Shown in pieces: positions 43,282 to 51,790 of a stretch of 64,000 nucleotides of DNA. Each line of letters starts with the position of its first letter. Within the stretch, counting starts at the first letter, position 1. The position numbers and the translations under genes were made by a program. The stretch is from assembly GCF_008728635.1 (NCBI RefSeq), contig NZ_CP044285.1, positions 1,302,001-1,366,000 of the forward strand. The letters run 5' to 3'. The DNA comes from Hymenobacter baengnokdamensis (lineage in GTDB: Bacteria > Bacteroidota > Bacteroidia > Cytophagales > Hymenobacteraceae). The notes beneath the pieces are model-generated. The model ran no database searches. It saw only the letters and a program-made list of their open reading frames with translations, and was not told where the DNA came from.

Positions 43282-43581
43282 CTAGATACTAGGTAGGGTT
43301 AACTCCTGGCCCACTTCAATGTGGTCGGGGTTACTGCCGATGATGGCCTGATTGGCCTCGTATATCTGGTGCCACTTGGCGGCATCGCCGTAGTGGTTTT
43401 TAGCAATCTTGGAGAGCGAGTCGCCGCTTACAACCGTGTAGGTAGTGCCCGCAGCGGCAGGGGTAACCCCAGCCGCGTTGTTACCGAAAAAGTCGGTACC
43501 AGCGCCGGTGCCAGCAGCCGGCTGCGCGGGGGCAGCGGGCTTTTTGTCACCCTCATTATTTAAAAAATCGAGCAGGCCCAT
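43282..43581 (-). CDS. Small LysM-domain protein
   Basis: 99 aa: a short N-terminal part MGLLDFLNNEGDKK, an Ala/Gly/Pro-rich linker (about 15-45), then one LysM domain (YTVVSGDSLSKIAKNHYGDA to HIEVGQELTLP). No signal peptide is visible, which recalls the LysM part of cytoplasmic potassium-binding Kbp/YgaU, although the BON domain is missing. It may bind peptidoglycan if exported another way. Single gene with its own terminator. Confidence 0.8.
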   Translation of the reverse strand: MGLLDFLNNEGDKKPAAPAQPAAGTGAGTDFFGNNAAGVTPAAAGTTYTVVSGDSLSKIAKNHYGDAAKWHQIYEANQAIIGSNPDHIEVGQELTLPSI

Positions 43582-43759
43582 GCGACAAGTGCAGTTAAAT
43601 GAGTGTGAAAGAGAACAGAATGCCCAGGCGGGCAGGGTGCCTTGGTGAGCTTTTTACGGCGGCGGACTGATAGGGTTACCACGGATAACTAAAAAAATAA
43701 GGATGCGTAAGCACAGCCATACCAACGCCGCTTTTCTTCACACCCTTTCCCCTTTTCTC

Positions 43760-44170
43760 ATGAATCTTTCACCCGTTTCTTTCCGGTCTTATTTTGCCTC
43801 GCTGCTGAGTGTGCTGGCTTTGCTAGTTATGGTTTCGTCTTGTGGCAGCGATAAAGGCAAAGTGGAGGGCGTGAGCATGCTCTACGGCTCAAGCAGCAAA
43901 GTGTGGGTAACCGACAAGCAGACCGATGCCGCCGGCGATAAAGTGAAGCAGGATGCCGCTGCCCAGGACATGGAGATAAGCTTTGCCTCGAATGGCACGT
44001 ATGCCGGCACGCAAAGCGGCAAGTACACATTCGACCAGGCCGCCAAAACCATTACCCTCACTCCTGAGGGCAGCCCTACCAGCAACACGTTTAACGTAGA
44101 AACCCTGACCGACAGCAAGCTGACGCTGGTAGGCACCAGCGGGGCCAAGCTGATGCTGAAAGCAAAGTAG
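43760..44170 (+). CDS. Hypothetical lipoprotein
   Basis: 136 aa from the ATG at 43760 with signal peptide and lipobox VSSC (Cys28). The mature part (GKVEGVSMLYGSSSKVWVTD, MEISFASNGTYAGTQSGKYT, AAKTITLTPEG, KLTLVGTSGAKLMLKAK) resembles small lipocalin-like Bacteroidota lipoproteins in which a short beta-barrel of about 100 residues follows the anchor. Function unknown. A good terminator lies 41 nt after its stop, inside the end of the convergent gene. Confidence 0.75.
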   Translation: MNLSPVSFRSYFASLLSVLALLVMVSSCGSDKGKVEGVSMLYGSSSKVWVTDKQTDAAGDKVKQDAAAQDMEISFASNGTYAGTQSGKYTFDQAAKTITLTPEGSPTSNTFNVETLTDSKLTLVGTSGAKLMLKAK

Positions 44171-44205
44171 CACGTACTGGCTGATTACGAAGGGCTTATG
44201 CCCGC

Positions 44206-45309
44206 CTATTGGCCTCGCTCCGTTATCGGGGCGGGGCCTTTTTTATGGCCCCGGCCAGCGAGCCAGCGGGGCAGGTAGGCCACACCCAGCGCCAGGTAGA
44301 AGTAGTACGTCACGATGCGGTAGAGCAGCACCAGGAAGCTCGTCATGGCAGCCGTGCCCATAAAGCGGCCGAAGAACGTCGGAAATGCGCCTTCGGCAAT
44401 GCCCGCGCCTCCCGGCGTAATGGCCAGCAGCAGAATAACTTTGTAGGTGATGTTGCGGGCGAAGATGAACAGAAAGGTGCCGGTAGTCATGGGGGCGAAA
44501 GCGGCGATGAGGCAGCCGATAACGGCGTAGCGGGCCGTCCACACAAAAGCCGTGCTCAGGCAGGCCCGCCACCAGTAGGCCGCGCCCGCATCGCGCAGCT
44601 GGGCCGAGGCATTAACCATTTCCTGCCCCTGGCGGTAAGCCAGCCGCCGAAACCGCCGGATGAACCGCAGGGAAGTAAGCCGCACCAGCAACCGCCGCAC
44701 CGAATGCGGATTCACAAACAAGGCGTAAAGAAGCAGGCCCGCGTAGGCCGACACGGCTACATAGCTGAAAATGAATAGTACCCGTAGCGTTTGCACAAAT
44801 GCCGACTGCAGGCCGTGCGGGTACAGGCCATCGGCGGCGAGCCACACCACCAGGGGCACCATCAGGACATAGTAGAGGTTATCGAGGAAAGCCGTTACGA
44901 TGGTGTAGGCCAGCGCTTTGCCCAGCGGAATGCCTTCGCGGGTGAGAATGACCGGCGCGGCCGCCGTGCCGCCCGCGGCCGAAGGCAGCACGCAGGAGGC
45001 AAACTCCCAGACTACAATTACCGAAAAGGCCTGCCGCCAGCTTAGCTCGCGCTCCGAGATGCTGCGTATTCTATATATATACCCCAGGTCGCGGGCCCAG
45101 AGCACCAGCAGCGTGATAAAGAGCCATTGCCATTTGGCATGAAGCAGCGGGGCGAGGTCGCCGGGCTTGTAGGAGCGCCAAAACAGAAAGGCTACTACGC
45201 TCAGCCCAATCAGCGCCGGCAGCACAATGCGCGACGGCCGAAGCTGCCGCATTAAGTCGGCTTCCTGGCGGGCATGGGCTGGGGGCGGAGTAGGCGAGGC
45301 TGGCAGCAT
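44206..45309 (-). CDS. Flippase-like membrane protein (LPG synthase TM/UPF0104 family)
   Basis: 367 aa from the ATG at 45307-45309; another ATG at 45250-45252 is equally possible. About eight transmembrane segments (IVLPALIGLSVVAFLF, WLFITLLVLWARDLGYIYRI, YYVLMVPLVVWLAADGL, VLFIFSYVAVSAYAGLLLYA and others). The conserved block AFSVIVVWEFASCVLPSAAG and the late motif LLLAITPGGAGIAEGAF are the hallmarks of the family containing the flippase part of MprF. No synthase domain follows. Possibly moves or modifies lipids in the inner membrane; substrate unknown. Confidence 0.82.
   Translation of the reverse strand: MLPASPTPPPAHARQEADLMRQLRPSRIVLPALIGLSVVAFLFWRSYKPGDLAPLLHAKWQWLFITLLVLWARDLGYIYRIRSISERELSWRQAFSVIVVWEFASCVLPSAAGGTAAAPVILTREGIPLGKALAYTIVTAFLDNLYYVLMVPLVVWLAADGLYPHGLQSAFVQTLRVLFIFSYVAVSAYAGLLLYALFVNPHSVRRLLVRLTSLRFIRRFRRLAYRQGQEMVNASAQLRDAGAAYWWRACLSTAFVWTARYAVIGCLIAAFAPMTTGTFLFIFARNITYKVILLLAITPGGAGIAEGAFPTFFGRFMGTAAMTSFLVLLYRIVTYYFYLALGVAYLPRWLAGRGHKKGPAPITERGQ
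44211..44244 (+). terminator. Terminator of the lipoprotein gene inside the convergent CDS
   Basis: GGCCTCGCTCC (44211-44221) and GGGGCGGGGCC (44228-44238) form an 11-bp stem with two G-U pairs, loop GTTATC, then a T run. It overlaps the last codons of the flippase-like gene on the other strand. Confidence 0.7.
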
Positions 45310-45368
45310 AGGCAGGGAAAGGTCGGGCAAAAATACTGCCGCTTGCCCGGCCCGCTTGCCGGCTCCTG

Positions 45369-45405
45369 AAAAAGCCCTGCCGCAAGTGCTGCGGCAGGGC
45401 TTTTT
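45369..45405 (-). terminator. Terminator of the TonB receptor gene
   Basis: AAAAAGCCCTGCCGCA (45369-45384) pairs perfectly with TGCGGCAGGGCTTTTT (45390-45405), loop AGTGC. It lies 28 nt past the receptor stop. Confidence 0.85.
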
Positions 45406-45432
45406 AATCAGAGCATTAAAGCAAGTGGCCGG

Positions 45433-48400
45433 CTACGGGCGCCCGCCTGGACTACCCGCCGGGGTGATGCCGCCCGGCGAGGTAGTGCCCGGCGAGGGCG
45501 CATTGGCCGGCGTGCTGTTGACGGGCGCGGCGGCCGGCGTGCGGGGCTTCACGGCCGAGCTGTCGGCGGGCTGCTGGGTAGCGGGCAGGCCAGGGCTGGC
45601 CGGAGTTGTAGCGCCGGGCGCGGCGGAAGCCGGGCGGCCGGTAGTGCCCGCCGGGTAGGCCGCCTGGTTACGCAACTGCTGGAGCGAGTCGGCCGGAATG
45701 GTGCGGCGCGTGGAGTCGGTAGCGCTGGCCGGACGGCCCCCGCCGCCGGGCCGCTGCCCGGCGCCCGGATAACCACCGGGGCGTCCGCTACCCTGGCCGT
45801 TTGGCCGGCCGCCTCCCTGGCCGCCGGCACCACCAGCACCACCAGCGCCGACGCCGCCCAGGTCGCCGCCCAGGCCACCACCCGTATCGCCGCCTTCTTT
45901 CAGGTCGTCGTTGTTGACGCCCTTGCCGCGGCGCCCGGTGTCGCCGGCCGTCAGCTTGCCAATGCGGTAGCTGAAGTTAATTTTAAAGTTCAGGTTATGA
46001 ATAACGTTGGTGCTGTTCTGGGTCAGCACCGGGCCGTTGATGGGCACGTTCGTGCCGTTGTACTCGTAGCTGTCGACATAAGGCGTCGAAACGTCGGTGT
46101 GGATGCGAATCTGGCCGGTGAAGAAGTTCTCCGCCCCGAAGCCGATGCTGCCCCGCTTCTCGGCAAAGCTCTTCTGCAAGCTCAGGCTATAGATACCAAA
46201 GCCGCTCTGGTAGCCCTGGAGCTGCACCTGCTGGCCCCGGTAAAAGCCAAAGAGCTGCAGCGAATAGCTGTTGCCCAGGTCGTAGGAGCCGAAGGCCCGG
46301 GCATTTATCACAAAGCCCTGGTTGCTGGAGTTATAGAGCTTGCTTTCATCGTTGTTGCGCAGCACGGCATAGTATACATCCGTGCTGGCATTGAGCGAGA
46401 GCTTGCCCGAGTTGGCCCCCGCGAAGAAGCTGCCGCCATAAGCGTTTTCGGTGCCCGCATTGCGGAAAGTGCTTAGCAGCGCGCCCTGGATGTGGTTGGG
46501 GTTGAGTGAGTCGGGCAGGGGCACCCGCACGGTTTGGATAGCGCCGGTGGTATTGCGCATGAAGGCCGTCAGGTTCAGATTCACCTTCTGCTTTACGGTG
46601 GTGCTGTAGCCCAGCTCGTAGTTGTTGGTGTACTCGGGCCGCAGCGTGGGGTTACCGGCCGAGGCGTTGAGCGGGTTGCTGGCCTGCACGTTGGGGTTGA
46701 GGAACTGCAGCGATGGCCGCTGAATACGGCGGTTGTACGACAGCTTCAGCACGTTGCCGTTTTCCAGCTTGCGCGAAAAGTTGACGCTCGGCACCAGCAC
46801 CCCGTAGTTGGGAATAGCAGTGTTGGTGAGCACGCCTTTGTTATTGGTAAAGTCGGCCGAAATGGTCGTGTACTCGAAGCGCGCGCCCGGTTTCAGGGTA
46901 AAGCCTTTAGGCAGCCCGATGGTGTAGGTGGCGTAGGCGGCCGTTATGTTCTGGCGGTAGAGAAACGAGTTGTTGAGCGAGGCACTGCCGGCAGGTGGCT
47001 GCAACGACGGGTCGTAGAAGTAGCTGTAGTCGCTGCTCACGCGCCGGACGATGTCCTTGGCTCCGAGCTCCAGCAGCTGATTTTTGACGGTGGGCGTCTG
47101 GTAGTCGAGCTGGGCGGTGGATTCCTGGTTGTAGCTGTTGTTGTCGTTGCCCAGCTGGCCGAGATACTTGCCTTTCGACAGGTCGCTGGGGTCAAATACG
47201 CTGTTGGTGAAGTTGTTCGTCTGATTGTTGCGGCTAAACAGTGTCAGTATACTCAGCTCGCGCTGCTCGGTTTGGTAGGTGTGGGTAAAGTTGAGGCTAG
47301 CATCAATGGTGTTCGACTGATTGGTCGAAACCACATCGCGCAGCGAGTTGGCGGTCAGCGAGCCGCCGTTAGTGCCAATGCGGCTCAGCAACCCATCCTG
47401 GTAGTTGTCGGAGTTGCGCACGCCGTAGGCCAGCGAGCCGGCCAGCGAGTTATGCTTATCGAAGTCGTAGGTCAGCCCCAGCGTGTAGCGCCCAAAGGCA
47501 TCGCGGCGCCGGGTATCGGCCGACTGCTCCACCGTGGTGCGGTCGCCATTGGTCAGGCTGATGCTATTCTGAGTGTTCTCGAAGCTGCCCGGCTGATTGT
47601 AGCTGGTGCGCCCAAAGCCGCCCAGCGAGACGCCAAACTTGCCGTTGCGGTAGTTGCCGTTCAGGCCCAGGTTGCTGGCCCGCATGCCCGCGCTGGTATT
47701 GATGCCCAGCGAGCCGCCTCGCAGGTTGTCACTCTTCGTAACGATGTTGATAATGCCGCCCGAGCCTTCGGCATCGTATTTGGCCGAGGGCGAGGTAATC
47801 ACCTCCACGGTCTGAATCTGGTCGGCCGGAATCTGCTTCAGCGCGTCGGCCACGCTGCTGGCCGCGATGGTCGAGGGCTTGTTATTAATCAGTACCCGAA
47901 TATTGCTTGAGCCGCGCAGGCTCACGTTGCCATCCAGGTCCACGCTCAGCAGCGGCACGCGCTTGAGCACATCGGTGGCATCGCCGCCGGCGGTAGTTTT
48001 GTCCACATCAGCGTTGTAGATGGTACGGTCTACGCGCTCCTCAATGAGCGGCTTTTTGCCGGTTACCACTACTTCGCCCAGCTTTTGGGCCGCAGCGGCC
48101 ATCGCTACCGTGCCCAGGGCCACGTTGCCCCCGCTGGCCGGAACCACTATGTTGTTGCGGACCTGCGTCTGGTAGCCGATAAAGCTTACCTCCACGCGGT
48201 AGGTACCGGCCGGCACGGGCAGGACAAACTTGCCATCGTCGCCCGCCACGCCACCGTTCACGGGGCTATTGGTGGTGGGGTTGATTACATTCACGGTGGC
48301 GTACGATACCGGCTTGCCCGTAGCAGCATCGGTTACGGTGCCCGAGAGCCGGCCCGCCGTGCTGCGCGCGGCGGCCGTTGTGGCCGGCCGGCCGCCGGCC

Positions 48401-48486
48401 TGGCTGTAGCCCAGCAAGGGGCTGGCTAATAAAACAGCGGTAAGGAACCCAGCTGTGGGTAGCGTATTCTTGCTCATAAAATTCAT
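45433..48486 (-). CDS. TonB-dependent outer membrane receptor with Gly/Pro-rich C-terminal tail
   Basis: 1017 aa from the ATG at 48484-48486 (MNFMSKNTLPTAGFLTAVLL, signal peptide; a second ATG at 48477). A carboxypeptidase-like regulatory domain (RLSGTVTDAATGKPVSYATV, to about 125) precedes the plug (LGEVVVTGKKPLIEERVDRT; IRVLINNKPSTI; EGSGGIINIVTK) and a large barrel of the OMP_b-brl_3 type ending FKINFSYRIGKL, then GVNNDDLKEGG. After this comes an unusual tail of about 150 residues, rich in Gly, Pro, Ala, Ser and Thr, so the protein does not end on the barrel strand. The imported substrate is unknown. Single gene, divergent from dxs. Confidence 0.88.
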   Translation of the reverse strand: MNFMSKNTLPTAGFLTAVLLASPLLGYSQAGGRPATTAAARSTAGRLSGTVTDAATGKPVSYATVNVINPTTNSPVNGGVAGDDGKFVLPVPAGTYRVEVSFIGYQTQVRNNIVVPASGGNVALGTVAMAAAAQKLGEVVVTGKKPLIEERVDRTIYNADVDKTTAGGDATDVLKRVPLLSVDLDGNVSLRGSSNIRVLINNKPSTIAASSVADALKQIPADQIQTVEVITSPSAKYDAEGSGGIINIVTKSDNLRGGSLGINTSAGMRASNLGLNGNYRNGKFGVSLGGFGRTSYNQPGSFENTQNSISLTNGDRTTVEQSADTRRRDAFGRYTLGLTYDFDKHNSLAGSLAYGVRNSDNYQDGLLSRIGTNGGSLTANSLRDVVSTNQSNTIDASLNFTHTYQTEQRELSILTLFSRNNQTNNFTNSVFDPSDLSKGKYLGQLGNDNNSYNQESTAQLDYQTPTVKNQLLELGAKDIVRRVSSDYSYFYDPSLQPPAGSASLNNSFLYRQNITAAYATYTIGLPKGFTLKPGARFEYTTISADFTNNKGVLTNTAIPNYGVLVPSVNFSRKLENGNVLKLSYNRRIQRPSLQFLNPNVQASNPLNASAGNPTLRPEYTNNYELGYSTTVKQKVNLNLTAFMRNTTGAIQTVRVPLPDSLNPNHIQGALLSTFRNAGTENAYGGSFFAGANSGKLSLNASTDVYYAVLRNNDESKLYNSSNQGFVINARAFGSYDLGNSYSLQLFGFYRGQQVQLQGYQSGFGIYSLSLQKSFAEKRGSIGFGAENFFTGQIRIHTDVSTPYVDSYEYNGTNVPINGPVLTQNSTNVIHNLNFKINFSYRIGKLTAGDTGRRGKGVNNDDLKEGGDTGGGLGGDLGGVGAGGAGGAGGQGGGRPNGQGSGRPGGYPGAGQRPGGGGRPASATDSTRRTIPADSLQQLRNQAAYPAGTTGRPASAAPGATTPASPGLPATQQPADSSAVKPRTPAAAPVNSTPANAPSPGTTSPGGITPAGSPGGRP

Positions 48487-48627
48487 AACGGCCAAAGTGC
48501 GTAATTAACCAGAAATGGTTGCACCTGGCAGCCGGTTTTTGTTGATTCGCCGACGAGAACGAGTATTATCCCGACCAAAGGCTGGCGCAAAGGTCGGTCC
48601 GTAAGAACCGCCCGCGCACCCTTGTCG

Positions 48628-48635
48628 TACCTTTG
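48628..48635 (+). promoter_or_regulatory. Possible -7 promoter element of dxs
   Basis: TACCTTTG fits TAnnTTTG exactly, 69 nt before the dxs start. No good TTG element is seen at the proper distance upstream. Confidence 0.4.
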
Positions 48636-48703
48636 GGGGCGGCGGGCCAATCTTTTAGCCTGCTTAGCGGTTAGCTACTGCGCTCTCTCTTCTGCCTGCC
48701 CCG

Positions 48704-50644
48704 ATGATAATTGAACCCGGCCCGCTCCTGGCGGCGATATCCTCGCCCGACGACCTTAAAAAGCTCGCCCCCGAGCAGTTAGTGCAGGTAAGCACCGAGC
48801 TGCGCGACTTTATCATCGACACGGTGAGCATCTACGGCGGGCACTTCGGCGCCTCGCTCGGCGTGGTCGAGCTCACGGTGGCCCTGCACTACGTTTTTAA
48901 CACCCCCTACGACCAGCTGGTGTGGGACGTGGGCCACCAGGCCTACGGCCACAAAATCCTGACCGGCCGGCGCGACCGCTTTCCTACCAACCGCCGCTAC
49001 GGGGGCATGTCGGGCTTCCCGAAAATGTCGGAAAGCCAGTACGACGCCTTTGGGGTGGGCCACAGCAGCACCAGCATCGGGGCGGCGCTGGGCATGGCGG
49101 TGGCTTCCGATTATAAAAAGGAGTTTGACCGCCAGCACATTGCCGTGATTGGTGATGGCGCCATGACGGCCGGCATGAGCTTTGAGGCGCTCAACCAGGC
49201 TGGAGCTATTCGCAACAACATGATTGTGGTGCTCAACGACAACTGCATGAGCATCGACCCCAACGTGGGCGCGCTCAAGGAGTATCTTACCGACATCACG
49301 ACCTCGCGCACCTACAACAAAGTGCGCGACGAGCTCTGGAACGTGCTGGGCAAGCTCAGCAAGTTTGGCCCCAACCCCCAGCAGATTGCCCGCAAGGTAG
49401 AAGCCGCCATGAAGGCTACGCTGCTCAAGCAAAGCAACCTGTTTGAGGCGCTGAACTTCCGCTACTTCGGGCCCGTGGACGGGCACGACGTGCAGCACCT
49501 GGTAGCCGTACTCAACGACCTCAAAAGTATTCCCGGCCCCAAGCTGCTGCACTGCGTAACGGTGAAGGGCAAAGGCTACGCGCTGGCCGAGAAAGACCAG
49601 ACGCTGTGGCACGCGCCGGGCTTGTTTGATAAAATTACGGGCGAAATATATAGTAAAACCCCTGATAAGCCCCAGCCACCGAAGTACCAGGACGTGTTCG
49701 GTCATACCCTCGTCGAGCTGGCCCAGGCCAACGATAAGCTAATGGGCGTGACGCCGGCCATGCCCAGCGGCTCGTCCTTGAACATTATGATGGCGGCCAT
49801 GCCCGAGCGCGCCTTCGACGTGGGCATTGCCGAGCAGCACGCCGTGACGTTCTCGGCCGGCCTGGCTACGCAGGGCCTGGTGCCGTTCTGCAACATCTAC
49901 TCGTCGTTTATGCAGCGCGGCTACGACCAAGTGGTGCACGACGTGGCGCTGCAAAATCTGCACGTGGTGTTCTGCCTCGACCGCGCCGGCTTTGCCGGCG
50001 CCGACGGCCCCACCCACCACGGCTGCTACGACCTGGCTTACCTGCGCTGCATCCCTAACATCGTGGTGTCGGCTCCCATGAATGAGCAGGAGCTGCGCAA
50101 CCTGATGTACACGGCCCAACTGCCCGAAAATGCCGGCCCGTTCAGCATTCGCTACCCGCGTGGCGAAGGGGTAATGCCCGAGTGGCGCACGCCCTTGCAG
50201 CGGGTGGCCATCGGCACGGGCCGCGTGGTGCGCGAAGGCGAGGCGGGCGGCGTGGCCATCCTCAGCATCGGCCACATCGGCAACTATGCCGTGAAGGCCA
50301 CCGAGGCGCTGGCCGCCGAAGGCCTCAGCGCGGGCCACTACGACCTGCGCTTCTGCAAGCCGCTCGATGAGGAAATGCTGCTGGCCGTGGCCCGCCGCTA
50401 CCGCGCCATTGTAACGGTGGAAGATGGCTGCCTGCAAGGCGGCTTCGGCTCGGCAGTACTGGAGTTTCTGGCCGACCACGGCCAGCACCTGCCCGTGCGC
50501 CGCCTCGGCATCCCCGACCGCGTGGTGGAGCACGGCACCCAGGACCAGCTCTATAAAGAGTGTGGGTTCGATGCTGAGGGTATTGCCCAGGCCGTGCGCG
50601 AGCTGGGCGCCCAGGTGGTGGCCCGCGAGTCCGTAATGGTCTAA
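48704..50644 (+). CDS. dxs: 1-deoxy-D-xylulose-5-phosphate synthase
   Basis: 646-aa thiamine-diphosphate enzyme joining pyruvate and glyceraldehyde 3-phosphate, the first step of the MEP isoprenoid pathway. TPP site VIGDGAMTAGMSFEALNQAG (Asp151) with NDNCMSI; transketolase Pyr domain DVGIAEQHAVTFSAG (Glu377), FCLDRAGFAGADGPTHHGCY and IRYPRGEG; C-terminal domain with DLRFCKPLDEEML and EDGCLQGGFGSAVLE. The N-terminal part ISSPDDLKKLAPEQLVQVST is normal for the family. Start ATG 48704. The following gene overlaps its stop by one base (TAATG). Confidence 0.97.
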   Translation: MIIEPGPLLAAISSPDDLKKLAPEQLVQVSTELRDFIIDTVSIYGGHFGASLGVVELTVALHYVFNTPYDQLVWDVGHQAYGHKILTGRRDRFPTNRRYGGMSGFPKMSESQYDAFGVGHSSTSIGAALGMAVASDYKKEFDRQHIAVIGDGAMTAGMSFEALNQAGAIRNNMIVVLNDNCMSIDPNVGALKEYLTDITTSRTYNKVRDELWNVLGKLSKFGPNPQQIARKVEAAMKATLLKQSNLFEALNFRYFGPVDGHDVQHLVAVLNDLKSIPGPKLLHCVTVKGKGYALAEKDQTLWHAPGLFDKITGEIYSKTPDKPQPPKYQDVFGHTLVELAQANDKLMGVTPAMPSGSSLNIMMAAMPERAFDVGIAEQHAVTFSAGLATQGLVPFCNIYSSFMQRGYDQVVHDVALQNLHVVFCLDRAGFAGADGPTHHGCYDLAYLRCIPNIVVSAPMNEQELRNLMYTAQLPENAGPFSIRYPRGEGVMPEWRTPLQRVAIGTGRVVREGEAGGVAILSIGHIGNYAVKATEALAAEGLSAGHYDLRFCKPLDEEMLLAVARRYRAIVTVEDGCLQGGFGSAVLEFLADHGQHLPVRRLGIPDRVVEHGTQDQLYKECGFDAEGIAQAVRELGAQVVARESVMV

Positions 50645-51345
50645 TGCCGCTAGCCTGCCCGACCCTACAACAGCCCAAGTGCCGCTGGTGGCTTGGGCTT
50701 TTGCTCGGAATGAGTTGCGGAGCAGCGTGGGGGCAGGCTGCTCCGTTGGTTTTTCCGGAGATGGCACCTGTTACCCGATTTAAGGTGATAGGTAGTCGTC
50801 CGCATTTTCGAGGGAGTTTCAGCCCGCTGGTCATTACCCGGCAAGAGGCGCAAGTGAACGGGAAAAGCTATACTGCCTTCGAAGAGAAGATGGGCAAAAA
50901 GCCTGCTGGAAGCGGCCCGCTGCCATTCCGGTTGCGGCTGGCTGGCGATAGCCTGCTCATGCCCCTCGTGGTATACGACTTCGTGCCAGCGGCTTGCCGG
51001 GCCCGTTTGCTCGATAGCCTCGGCTCAGGGCGGCTGGAAGGCACTTTCTTTCGCTTCGGCGCGGCCGTCGGCACCAAGTGGACGTGTTTATCTTCTTACA
51101 GCTGGGCGCACAAGTGGAATACCGTAACTACTGAGCTGCGCGAAATAAAGCGCACGGACGCTGGCGAGCTGTTGTACGTGCTGGCTTTTCAGGAAGATTA
51201 TTATGGCGTCAGCGACTATGAGTTCTGGCGCGAATTCGTGATTTCGCGCGAGCGTGGCCTGGTGCAGCTGACCGGGGAAGGCATGTTTGGGGGCAAGCAG
51301 GTGTACGAGCGTGCCGACAAGCCTGCCTCGACAAACCACCCCTGA
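50644..51345 (+). CDS. Hypothetical exported protein translationally coupled to dxs
   Basis: 233 aa. The start ATG shares one base with the dxs stop (TAATG), suggesting coupled translation. A signal peptide is likely (CRWWLGLLLGMSCGAAWGQA, cleavage near 31). The mature part has FKVIGSRPHFRGSFSPLVIT, a conserved-looking FEEKMGKKPAGSGPLPFRLR region and a C-terminal beta-rich part (YVLAFQEDYYGVSDYEFWRE, FVISRERGLVQLTGEGMFGG) that reads like a domain reporting on conversion of measured traits. No family recognised; there is no obvious link to isoprenoid synthesis. Confidence 0.65.
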   Translation: MPLACPTLQQPKCRWWLGLLLGMSCGAAWGQAAPLVFPEMAPVTRFKVIGSRPHFRGSFSPLVITRQEAQVNGKSYTAFEEKMGKKPAGSGPLPFRLRLAGDSLLMPLVVYDFVPAACRARLLDSLGSGRLEGTFFRFGAAVGTKWTCLSSYSWAHKWNTVTTELREIKRTDAGELLYVLAFQEDYYGVSDYEFWREFVISRERGLVQLTGEGMFGGKQVYERADKPASTNHP

Positions 51346-51680
51346 AGCAGCCAGGTAGCGTTGCAGCCGTACACCGACCCGGGTACCAACCAGCCCCATT
51401 GGCGCTGTTGGTAGTTGCCTTGCGGGTTGCCGGGAGGTGCAAACTGGTAGCGGTACTGCACCTCCCACCCGAAGGTAGCCCCCTGGCTTGGTCCACCGCA
51501 TCAACGTCTACTACCTCGATAACGGCTATTGTGATTGCTACCGCGCGGACGAGCTACAGGCGGCCTGAACTTACTGCGTCTGCTTCTGCCGGGTTTGGCG
51601 CGTGTCGCACAACAAAGATTGACCGCTGCAACGGGGAAGCATGGCGCAAGTACCCCTCTTATAACATTATAACATTCACG
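51346..51680. pseudogene. Gap with possible remnants of decayed genes
   Basis: No intact gene. Two stretches read like real protein: on the minus strand about 51345-51490 (WEVQYRYQFAPPGNPQGNY, then QWGWLVPGSVYGCNATWLL), without a credible start or end, and on the plus strand about 51485-51568 (LVHRINVYYLDNGYCDCYRA, ending DELQAA and a stop). Both have the amino-acid mix of genuine proteins but are too short. They may be left-overs of deleted genes; chance cannot be ruled out. Confidence 0.25.
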
Positions 51681-51683
51681 AAA

Positions 51684-51711
51684 AAGCCTCTGGCCATGCG
51701 GCCAGAGGCTT
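51684..51711 (-). terminator. Terminator of the RCC1-repeat gene
   Basis: AAGCCTCTGGCC pairs with GGCCAGAGGCTT around loop ATGC(G), with a T run at the minus-strand 3' side. It lies 80 nt past the stop of the gene at 51791. Confidence 0.75.
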
Positions 51712-51790
51712 CATTAAGTGCCACAAGGGTGAGCCCTGCTTGCGGCTTTACACGCCGCCGGTGGCAGTTTTGGTTAACCGGTCGCAGCGG

